The translations under genes were made by a program, and so were the position numbers. 22,573 nt of DNA from GYS-P2D sp964414425 (lineage in GTDB: Bacteria; Bacteroidota; Bacteroidia; Chitinophagales; Saprospiraceae): NCBI GenBank assembly GCA_964414425.1, contig CAYPWL010000048.1, positions 1 to 22,573 on the forward strand, read 5' to 3'. Below the pieces are notes generated by a model that was not told the DNA's origin, made no database searches, and saw nothing but the letters and a program-made list of their open reading frames with translations. Below, one piece after another: positions 15,777 to 22,573 of this stretch (the stretch's first letter is position 1; the number at the start of each line of letters is the position of its first letter).

Positions 15777-16804
15777 GCATAGATAGAATGACATCAAAAA
15801 TTGACCTCGTGGTAGTCTGCGAAAATTTCGGGGTGAGCTATTCTGGTGGGTCTTTGGCTACTTGTAAGTTGCTGGAGCACATGATCGGTCATTTTCATCA
15901 GATCACGGTCTTGTGTGAGCAGCATGATCAATCGCTTGCTAATGAGCTAATAATTAAAACCTATACCCGAGAGCAAGAGGTTCTTGACTATCTGAACGAG
16001 CCATCGGCACCGACTGTGCTCTATGGCGACTTTCATAAGAGTCATTACCTCGCTGATAACAGCCTACCCTTCTATTTTAGCTATCATGATAACTGGCCCG
16101 ATATGCTTGAGTTCGTCGAGGATCGTGATCAAGGCCTTGAGACTATCGATCGCTATCGCCACATCTTTGAGCACTCTAAGATGATCTTTACCGTGTCTGA
16201 GTATAAGATGCCATTCATAAAAGGACATACAGAGCAGGTCCAACTAATCCGTAATGGAATCACTCACAATGCTACGTCAACTCGTCAACGGGATGCCGAC
16301 GGTTATCGCATACTGATGGCGGGCAACATAAGCCACAGAAAATGCCACCATCTCCCCGAGGTCTTACGCTGTCTCACTCAAGAGGACTTAGCCATAAAGA
16401 TTGATTTATATGGGAATGTGGAGGACGCCCAACTCTATGATGAAATCATAACCCACTCGATCATCCAGCACAAAGGATATGCGAAACAGTTGAATTATGG
16501 CGACTATGACCTCTTACTCCATACCTCTATGATGGAAAATCTCTCATTATCCGCCGTGGATGCGATCGCCAATAAGACTCCCGTAATCGCATTTGATGTG
16601 GGAGGATTATCAGAGGTCATCCAAGATGGGGTGAATGGACATCTCATAGCACCCTACGATACCGAAGTAATGGCAAAGTGCATAGTAGATTCTGTCAGCA
16701 GGAGGAGGAACTATAGATTTGATAAGGATATTACTCAAGAATTCAACTGGTCGGCAAGCGCACTTAAAATGGTTGAAACTATCTATAACACCTACAATCA
16801 ATAG
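15773..16804 (+). CDS. glycosyltransferase family 4 protein
   Basis: A 343-residue GT-B glycosyltransferase. The N-terminal Rossmann half has a Gly-rich loop (YSGGSLAT, 23-30). The C-terminal half carries the donor-binding segment with E255-x7-D263 in ENLSLSAVDA, a conservative variant of the E-x7-E motif, followed by PVIAFDVGGLSEVI (270-283) and the G-x-NG-x-L element that is typical of GT4 enzymes. It should add a sugar from a nucleotide donor at the cytoplasmic side. It overlaps the CDP-alcohol phosphatidyltransferase stop by four bases and ends nine bases before the sulfotransferase. Sugar and acceptor are unknown. Confidence 0.87.
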   Translation: MSIDRMTSKIDLVVVCENFGVSYSGGSLATCKLLEHMIGHFHQITVLCEQHDQSLANELIIKTYTREQEVLDYLNEPSAPTVLYGDFHKSHYLADNSLPFYFSYHDNWPDMLEFVEDRDQGLETIDRYRHIFEHSKMIFTVSEYKMPFIKGHTEQVQLIRNGITHNATSTRQRDADGYRILMAGNISHRKCHHLPEVLRCLTQEDLAIKIDLYGNVEDAQLYDEIITHSIIQHKGYAKQLNYGDYDLLLHTSMMENLSLSAVDAIANKTPVIAFDVGGLSEVIQDGVNGHLIAPYDTEVMAKCIVDSVSRRRNYRFDKDITQEFNWSASALKMVETIYNTYNQ

Positions 16805-16813
16805 ATAAGCGGG

Positions 16814-17659
16814 ATGAGATCAAAGAGAATATTGAAGCCATCATTCTTAATCGTCGGAGGTGTCAAGTGCGCCAGCTCCTCTCTATACCGATATCTGAAT
16901 GATCATCCTCAGGTATTGCCTTGCAAGGTCAAGGAGCCGGGTTATTTCAACTTTACCAATCCGGTCGTGCTACTCAAGAAGTACAGAGGCTACATCAACA
17001 ACTTCCCTGATCTCAATCAGGAAAGTGCCGTTGGTGACTGGATAGAGTTAGAAAGCGATGGATCCCTGTCAGAGTCTACTTTTGAGAAAGTAATACATCA
17101 AAATATACACTACATCACTGGCGAAGCATCGGCTACGACGATGGTCCGCGCTAATCCTCGGATCGTCAAGCGGATATTTCCCAAAGTGAAGATCATCGCA
17201 TTAGTACGAAATCCTACCGATCGATTTATATCGCACTATCAGATGTTCAAGAGGTTTGATCAAGATGGACGTAAGGGTAATGCCATCGGTACATTAACAG
17301 AGTTTATACATAGTGAGATAGAGAACCTACATGCGGGTAGGCCAACTAAGGCCATAGAGCAAGGATACTACACGAAGTATCTCATTAGGTGGCAGCAATC
17401 ATTTGGCGATAGCCTAAGAGTGATATCATCCGATAACCTACAAGAAACAAGCAGTAATAAAACACTCAATGAGCTGGCTAAATTTTTAGCGATTGGTGAA
17501 CATGACTTTAATCAGATTACTCATCAGCGATTCAATCAAAATAGGTCCGCCATGCATATTGAGCCATCGTTGAGAACACAATTAGACGAAATCTATCATC
17601 CATATAATCTGAAGCTATTGGAAGATTATGGGATTAACTTTTTAACGGGTCAAGATTGA
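16814..17659 (+). CDS. PAPS-dependent sulfotransferase
   Basis: A 281-residue cytosolic sulfotransferase-family protein that would transfer sulfate from PAPS to a hydroxyl or amine. The 5'-phosphosulfate loop is GGVKCASSSLY (15-25), with K18 in place but C-A-S-S instead of the commoner S-G-T-T. KEPGYF (40-45) follows. The 3'-phosphate motif is VRNPTDRFISHY (131-142) with R132 and S140. It is nine bases behind the glycosyltransferase, so sulfation of the sugar it adds is a reasonable inference. No PAPS-making genes are in the window. Confidence 0.85.
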   Translation: MRSKRILKPSFLIVGGVKCASSSLYRYLNDHPQVLPCKVKEPGYFNFTNPVVLLKKYRGYINNFPDLNQESAVGDWIELESDGSLSESTFEKVIHQNIHYITGEASATTMVRANPRIVKRIFPKVKIIALVRNPTDRFISHYQMFKRFDQDGRKGNAIGTLTEFIHSEIENLHAGRPTKAIEQGYYTKYLIRWQQSFGDSLRVISSDNLQETSSNKTLNELAKFLAIGEHDFNQITHQRFNQNRSAMHIEPSLRTQLDEIYHPYNLKLLEDYGINFLTGQD

Positions 17660-17695
17660 TCAAAACAATTCAAAACTCAAAACTGATCATTACAT

Positions 17696-18532
17696 ATGTC
17701 CACGGTTGAAGAATATTATGACAACAACACTTCTTGGTTCCTGAAGCTCGGTCAGTCTAAGGAGGCTCATAATATCCATAGACTGGTATGGGGTCCTGGC
17801 ACACAGGACAATGAACAGGCGATCAACTATGTCAATCAATTGGTCTACCATCAATTATCTCAACTCAATCAGGATGAGCTCAGTGTACTCGATCTTGGCT
17901 GTGGTGTGGGTGCAACGATGGCATATATCGCAAAGCAATCGGAGAGGGCCGTGCACATTGATGGTCTCACCATATCACAGAAGCAAACGGAGATTGGAAA
18001 TCAAATGCTTTCTGAGTCAACAACTGACGATGAGCTTAAGGTTCACCAAGGTGACTTTCATGACATCAGTAGATTTGATAACAAGTCCCTCATCTATCAG
18101 ATAGAATCATTTGTACATGCTGACAAGCCTCAAAAGCTAATCCAGCAGGTCGCAGAAACCCTAAAGAGTCATGGACGATATTGCCTCTGTGATGATTTCA
18201 TCATTACACATGACATGACTTCTGCAAGAGATATGGAGCTCGTAGGAGACTTCAAAGAAGGATGGCATATCGGCAATCTCCATACCCCGGATGAAGTAAT
18301 AAATATGGCGCAAGAAGCAGGCCTTAAAATAGTCGAGCAACTCGACCTTACCCCATACCTCAATACATACTCATACCGTGATCGATTCATCGGTATGTTC
18401 ACATATCTGTATGATAAGATCCCTTATAAATCGGTGTATTGGGAGAGTCTGAGGGGTGGAGATGCGCTACAGCGAGCAACTAAAAGAGGGTTGATCAAGT
18501 ATTGGTTCTTAGTATTTGAAAAACAAGCCTAA
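17696..18532 (+). CDS. SAM-dependent methyltransferase (class I)
   Basis: A 278-residue class I methyltransferase. The SAM-binding motif I is VLDLGCGVGATM (64-75), the acidic turn after strand 2 is at D89, and IESFVHADKP (137-146) resembles the post-motif of small-molecule and sterol-type methyltransferases. The N-terminal 35 residues (YYDNNTSWFLKLGQ then IHRLVWGPG) form a helical cap likely to choose the substrate. It lies 36 bases after the sulfotransferase in the same direction. The methyl acceptor is unknown; an O-, C- or N-methylation of the operon's product is inferred. Confidence 0.85.
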   Translation: MSTVEEYYDNNTSWFLKLGQSKEAHNIHRLVWGPGTQDNEQAINYVNQLVYHQLSQLNQDELSVLDLGCGVGATMAYIAKQSERAVHIDGLTISQKQTEIGNQMLSESTTDDELKVHQGDFHDISRFDNKSLIYQIESFVHADKPQKLIQQVAETLKSHGRYCLCDDFIITHDMTSARDMELVGDFKEGWHIGNLHTPDEVINMAQEAGLKIVEQLDLTPYLNTYSYRDRFIGMFTYLYDKIPYKSVYWESLRGGDALQRATKRGLIKYWFLVFEKQA

Positions 18533-18561
18533 TCCTCAATAAACTTGAATTGAATTTAGAG

Positions 18562-19332
18562 ATGAATAAACTTGTCGCCTTCTTAGATCGCCAACCACTC
18601 ACCAGGCCACTGATAGAGTCTCTGCGTAGAGTGGTCTATCCAGCGAATTATAACTCCACTAAATATTGGATAGAGCAGCTCTCATACGACTGCCCAAAGT
18701 ATATCGTCCAGATAGGAGCCCATGACGGTAAGACCGATGATCCCGTCTACAAGGCTATTAACAGAAATCGGCAGTGGTCATGCCTATTCGTGGAGCCTAT
18801 ACCCTACTTATATAAGCGGCTTAAGGCCAATCATGGAGACAGTCCAAGATTCCACTTCGAAATGGCAGCTATAGGAGATAGCTCGGGCTCGATTCCATTC
18901 TATTATATCCCGGAGTCGGCATTTAGAGAGATACCAGAGAACTATAGTCAGATCGGCTCATTTTCTCGTGAGCATGTGTTATCTCTATCACAGGGAGTTG
19001 TAGATGATTACATCACTGAGATAGAAGTACCATGTATGACCTTTAATGACTTGCTCAGCAAGCATCAGGTGGACGACATACACGTCCTCATCATTGATGC
19101 AGAAGGATATGATTGGAAAATCTTAGCTCAGCTCGATCTCGATAGGATCAAACCTGATATCATCTTAGTAGAAGTGCTGAACCTTGCTGATGAAGAAAAG
19201 GATGCCCTCAAAACATCCATATCTCAACACTATCAGCTCTATCTATTTAAGAATGATTTTCTGTGTGTAAGACCAGATATTATCGAGCAACAGGAACATC
19301 CTGAGTTAGCACGCTATAAAGTGACTCAATAA
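18562..19332 (+). CDS. FkbM-family methyltransferase
   Basis: A FkbM-type methyltransferase of 256 residues if begun at the ATG at 18562; a TTG at 18550 would add four residues and is less likely. It has the FkbM SAM loop VQIGAHDGKTDD (49-60), VEPIPYLYKRL (77-87) after strand 2, and LIIDAEGYDWKIL (176-188), the family's conserved core. FkbM proteins mostly O-methylate sugars or polyketide hydroxyls, which fits the glycosyltransferase and sulfotransferase upstream. It lies about 30 bases from each neighbour and is co-directional. Confidence 0.87.
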   Translation: MNKLVAFLDRQPLTRPLIESLRRVVYPANYNSTKYWIEQLSYDCPKYIVQIGAHDGKTDDPVYKAINRNRQWSCLFVEPIPYLYKRLKANHGDSPRFHFEMAAIGDSSGSIPFYYIPESAFREIPENYSQIGSFSREHVLSLSQGVVDDYITEIEVPCMTFNDLLSKHQVDDIHVLIIDAEGYDWKILAQLDLDRIKPDIILVEVLNLADEEKDALKTSISQHYQLYLFKNDFLCVRPDIIEQQEHPELARYKVTQ

Positions 19333-19361
19333 TTAATACAGTTTAAAAAAGATACAGTCAT

Positions 19362-20213
19362 ATGCAATTTAGTAGTTGGTTGGATGAACGGTTCGTGCAC
19401 GATGTAAAAGCCCGAAACCAAGAAGTAGAAGCCGCTTGCTTTGCCTACTTCGATAAGCTTGACGTAATCCATATTATGGATGTGGGATCTGGCACTGGCT
19501 CAACTTTTCTGGCGCTATATCATAAGATCGCCATGGATCAGAACTGGACTTTTCTGGAGCAGGATAGCTCACTGATTGAACACAGTATCCAACGAATCTG
19601 CAAGGAGCTCGAACAAGAAGGCTATGCCATCAACAAAGCGGATGCAAAAATCATCTTCACCAAAGGTTCTAAAACCATTGCACTCAAGACCATCAATGAC
19701 TCATTGCTCAATATCGAACAATACATCAGCGATGGAAGTATCAACTTAGTTACTGCATCTGCAATTTTTGATCTGTTTTCGATAGATCAATATATCAAGT
19801 TTGATCGGATCGTCAGACAGGATGGATGCAGTATACTCTCCGTGCTGAACTATACAGGTATGGCATTCGACCCAATACAGGAGGGCGACGATACCTGTAT
19901 AGACCTCTATCACGGCCATATGTTACGTTCTCAACATTTTGGTATCGGTATGGGACCCAACTGCCATCGTGATATCCAGCAATACTACTCAGACATCAAT
20001 GCTAACTATTGCGAAGGCAAGAGCATCTGGCACTTGGAGCCTGAAGCAAAAGCCATGCACAGCTTCATATTAGAATACATGGAGACGGCCATAAGTGAGA
20101 TGCCGGGACGACCAGATTATTTTGAGGATTGGCTCAGTGCGAAACGTCGATCCTCTAATCAAACTGCATTAGCCATACGAGTAGATCATTTTGATTACTT
20201 CGTAACTCCGTAA
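19362..20213 (+). CDS. SAM-dependent methyltransferase (class I), second type
   Basis: A 283-residue class I methyltransferase unlike its two neighbours. Motif I is IMDVGSGTGSTFL (38-50) and the end of strand 2 is WTFLEQD (62-68). A long central segment follows, and the C-terminal third has HLEPEAKAMHSFILEYM and a trailing DWLSAKRR element that I cannot tie to a named family. It follows the FkbM gene by 29 bases. Substrate unknown; its presence in this cluster suggests action on the core or a side chain of the product. Confidence 0.78.
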   Translation: MQFSSWLDERFVHDVKARNQEVEAACFAYFDKLDVIHIMDVGSGTGSTFLALYHKIAMDQNWTFLEQDSSLIEHSIQRICKELEQEGYAINKADAKIIFTKGSKTIALKTINDSLLNIEQYISDGSINLVTASAIFDLFSIDQYIKFDRIVRQDGCSILSVLNYTGMAFDPIQEGDDTCIDLYHGHMLRSQHFGIGMGPNCHRDIQQYYSDINANYCEGKSIWHLEPEAKAMHSFILEYMETAISEMPGRPDYFEDWLSAKRRSSNQTALAIRVDHFDYFVTP

Positions 20214-20257
20214 TAATAAGGCTTGTATATCGGGCCAAGTCTATATCTTACACATGC

Positions 20258-20770
20258 ATGAGTCAGCCATCCATAAGTATAAGGGGATTGAGCCAATCCG
20301 ATGTTTCTCGTCTTGCAGAGATCGCTAATGATCGACGCATAGCCAATATGCTCCGAGACTACTTCCCTCATCCATACAGCACCTCAGACGCCGAGGGATA
20401 TATTTCATATGTGTCCGAACAAGATCCACTGCTGAACCTCGGCATATTTGAAGGTGATCTACTGGTTGGTGTCTGCGGTGGCAATCTATTGACAGATGTA
20501 CATCGCCATACCGCGGAGATTGGTTACTGGCTGGGTGCAGAAGCATGGGGTCGTGGCATTGCCAGTAAAGCTTTAGCCTTATTAGTCAACCATTATTTTG
20601 ATCATACAGATACGATCCGCTTACAAGCTCATGTATTCTCCAACAACCCAGCATCTGAACAGGTGCTGATTAAAAATGGATTTATCCTAGAGGGCGTCTG
20701 TCGTAAGCATGTGTACAAGAATGGTGTCTATCTGGATGCTCTGTTATATGCTCTACTCAAGGATGATTAA
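20258..20770 (+). CDS. GNAT-family N-acetyltransferase, RimJ/RimL type
   Basis: A 170-residue acetyltransferase of usual length. The acetyl-CoA loop is EIGYWLGAEAWGRGIASKA (87-105), in which the G-x-G-x-(A) phosphate-binding turn is W97-G-R-G-I-A. NPASEQVLIKNGFILEG (130-146) is the typical C-terminal helix of the RimJ/RimL group. In a genome it could modify a protein N-terminus, but as the last gene of the unit it may N-acetylate an amine of the pathway product. Its stop overlaps the end of the converging membrane-protein gene by 14 bases. Confidence 0.85.
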   Translation: MSQPSISIRGLSQSDVSRLAEIANDRRIANMLRDYFPHPYSTSDAEGYISYVSEQDPLLNLGIFEGDLLVGVCGGNLLTDVHRHTAEIGYWLGAEAWGRGIASKALALLVNHYFDHTDTIRLQAHVFSNNPASEQVLIKNGFILEGVCRKHVYKNGVYLDALLYALLKDD

Positions 20771-21920
20771 AAGACTTATTAACGATAATAAATCGCTCGC
20801 CAGATATTGGATCAGTAATCATCTCCTGAGCAATTTCTCGAAGCTCATGAGGCAGAGAAGTACTCTTGGAAGCAATGATGAAGTCTAAGTCATACGCCTT
20901 GATAAATTGCATTTGACTACTTACCACATTCGCAAAGACTCTGGATTCTTTCTGGGTTTTCACATATCGGTAGAACAGTGATGACTCTCGATCTATTAGT
21001 TCCGCATCTGGATCAATAGGGATGTCATAATCACTGATATTTAAGGCGACTGCCCCATCCTCCATATAGGCGAGATAATAACCCAATGTATAGGCCGCTG
21101 TCTGCCATGAGTAAGACGAAGCATAATCTTCTCCACCCTTTATGGCCGCCCCAATAGTTATACGGTCATCACTCAATATGTAGGTCTTGATCTCATTGAG
21201 ATACTGATCACTATACGCAGGAGTCGACCATGCTGGAAGTATATTTTTTGAAACGACCTTAAATATTTGCAAGCTGATGGCTATGGCATATAAACCCGCA
21301 CATATAAGCACAAGTCCATTCTTAAATGTAAAGGCATCCTTAATCGAATCCCCGCTCTGACTTACGAGCTTGATTACACCCCAGATCATGAGTACATTGA
21401 GTAATGGGTTAGCCACATTATAAAAGCGCTGTGCTCCATCCTTCTGATCGAAGAATAGTGCAAAGGATCCTGCTCCCGAGAGCAAAACACCACCCACCAG
21501 TACCGCCAAACCACGATAATCGATATCACTATTAGGAGGCCTACGCAGTATAGCAATAGTGATTACTACCAAAGGCATATAAATCACCCACTCTTCAAGC
21601 AACGATCTCATTATAGTCATGATCTTAAGCGGTTGGTCATCTAAAAACAACGACCCCAGATTTTGCATCAACTCACTGGTGCCAGCGTTAGGCCTAATAT
21701 TCAATTCTTGTGATCCCGTAATGCTGTAAAAAGTAACGATGGCTATGCCGCATATCAGTAATTGTATGATTAGGGTCAGTGCAGATCTATCTCTCTGAAA
21801 TAGGCGATAGAGTATAAATATCCCCAAACCGCCAAAGACAGCAGGAACTGCCACAATCGTAGCCACACATAGACCGAGCAAAGCCCATAGCTCCTTGATA
21901 GTTAGCCCTCCCATACTCAA
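20757..21920 (-). CDS. C-terminal part of a polytopic membrane protein, out of frame with its N-terminal part
   Basis: A 387-residue open frame with about six membrane segments in its first ~215 residues and a soluble C-terminal tail of ~170 residues. Taken alone it would start at TTG 21920 or ATG 21914, both inside the coding end of the upstream frame and without a leader. The upstream frame ends in low-quality sequence exactly where this one becomes hydrophobic and regular. The two join as ...LIEYG + GLTIKELW... if one G is dropped from the GGGAGGG tract at 21906-21912. This would give a continuous protein of about 598 residues from the ATG at 22554. No family assignment is firm; a GT-C-like glycosyltransferase or other large membrane enzyme fits the layout. 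Confidence 0.6.
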   Translation of the reverse strand: MSMGGLTIKELWALLGLCVATIVAVPAVFGGLGIFILYRLFQRDRSALTLIIQLLICGIAIVTFYSITGSQELNIRPNAGTSELMQNLGSLFLDDQPLKIMTIMRSLLEEWVIYMPLVVITIAILRRPPNSDIDYRGLAVLVGGVLLSGAGSFALFFDQKDGAQRFYNVANPLLNVLMIWGVIKLVSQSGDSIKDAFTFKNGLVLICAGLYAIAISLQIFKVVSKNILPAWSTPAYSDQYLNEIKTYILSDDRITIGAAIKGGEDYASSYSWQTAAYTLGYYLAYMEDGAVALNISDYDIPIDPDAELIDRESSLFYRYVKTQKESRVFANVVSSQMQFIKAYDLDFIIASKSTSLPHELREIAQEMITDPISGERFIIVNKSFNHP

Positions 21921-22573
21921 TTAAACAAGACAAGATAAACAAGTAGTATGGGTCCATCTTGAGTCGATGAGAGAAAATCGGCAAGCTAAAATCATTGAAT
22001 ATCTTGCGATAAAATGGAAAGTAAAGCCCAGCACAAAACATCATTGACAGTGCTAGGAAAATGTGATACCATCGCATAGTCAGATATCGCTCCATGAGCG
22101 CCAGTGCTCCTACAAAAGCCGTTAAGTAGTATAGAGGGACCACCAGTAATTTGAATTGAACCGCCATAAGCGACGAACTACAATTGCTCGTAAATACCGT
22201 CGTCCAAAACTCTATATAGTGATAAGGCTTAGTGCCATTATAGGCATTGTCCAATTCATTCAAAACATGATAATAGTTCTCCTCACCAGTCTGTTCGATG
22301 TAAAATGATCTCGTGGTATTGATGATATAATCATTCTGCGATAAAGAGATCCCATCAGGTATATGAAAAGGAAAATCATCAAACTGCCCTAAGGTCAAGA
22401 ATGACCAGCCATAAACAAATAACAAGCCGATAGAAATACCGATCAAAATAAATGATTTAGGCGGCTGACCTATGTGATTTTGGCTTATGAATCGATGCCT
22501 ATGTTGATAATACAACATGGCGCCAATCAATAGATAAACCGATAAAATGGTCATCCCGCCAGTCTTATATAAA
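21787..22573 (-). CDS. N-terminal part of the same polytopic membrane protein, 5' end off the window
   Basis: An open frame of 255 residues from ATG 22554, but six more sense codons (LYKTGG) run without a stop to the window edge, so the true start may lie outside. There are membrane segments near residues 1-16, 35-54, 132-152 and 163-182, with an extracytoplasmic loop beginning FDDFPFH (58-64), whose paired Asp residues recall the acidic loop of GT-C glycosyltransferases. After about residue 215 the sequence turns Cys- and Gly-rich and looks like a wrong frame, ending at 21787. The in-frame continuation lies in the overlapping frame ending at 20757. The split could be a sequencing error or a genuine inactivating indel. 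Confidence 0.6.
   Translation of the reverse strand, partial: LYKTGGMTILSVYLLIGAMLYYQHRHRFISQNHIGQPPKSFILIGISIGLLFVYGWSFLTLGQFDDFPFHIPDGISLSQNDYIINTTRSFYIEQTGEENYYHVLNELDNAYNGTKPYHYIEFWTTVFTSNCSSSLMAVQFKLLVVPLYYLTAFVGALALMERYLTMRWYHIFLALSMMFCAGLYFPFYRKIFNDFSLPIFSHRLKMDPYYLFILSCLIEYGRANYQGAMGFARSMCGYDCGSSCCLWRFGDIYTLSPISER

Overview
The window looks like a chromosomal segment of a marine-type Bacteroidota bacterium, most likely from the Saprospiria/Lewinella side of the phylum. The seen evidence is a YPNP-type type IX secretion (T9SS) sorting domain on the first protein, one good match to the Bacteroidota promoter (TTG, then TAnnTTTG about 20 bases later), starts without clear Shine-Dalgarno sites, Tat-exported oxidoreductases and a GH20 lipoprotein. 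The phylum call is fairly firm. The lower rank is inference.

Left part (1-10206) is catabolic and envelope-related. A probable bidirectional terminator and a promoter precede a secreted vanadium-haloperoxidase/PAP2-family protein (310-2517, +). Converging on it is a minus-strand operon (6467 to 2634): a [2Fe-2S] subunit, a Tat-exported molybdopterin subunit of the IorAB type, and a Tat-exported HisC-like PLP aminotransferase. Divergent from that operon are two tandem 182-residue putative outer-membrane beta-barrel proteins (6569-7665), visibly A+T-richer than their surroundings. A GH20 beta-N-acetylhexosaminidase lipoprotein (7807-10206) follows.

Centre and right (10430-20770, +) is one tightly packed 12-gene unit and the most interesting part of the window. 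It opens with a stand-alone GTP cyclohydrolase II, a RibD_C-type reductase without a deaminase domain, a zinc-less medium-chain dehydrogenase-like protein and a 6-pyruvoyl-tetrahydropterin-synthase (PTPS) fold protein whose usual catalytic Cys and one metal His are absent. Then come a membrane alkaline-phosphatase/LtaS-type sulfatase-fold protein, a CDP-alcohol phosphatidyltransferase with an intact motif, a GT4 glycosyltransferase, a sulfotransferase, three methyltransferases (one FkbM) and a GNAT acetyltransferase. The first four proteins suggest GTP-derived pyrimidine or pterin chemistry; the next two suggest attachment to a phospholipid or phospho-polyol; the rest look like tailoring enzymes. 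I infer an undescribed pathway to a decorated, probably membrane-linked, GTP-derived metabolite. The product is unknown.

Right end (20757-22573, -) holds a polytopic membrane protein read in two frames. Its halves join cleanly if one base is removed from a GGGAGGG tract, and its 5' end runs off the window. No rRNA, tRNA, insertion sequence or CRISPR array was found.
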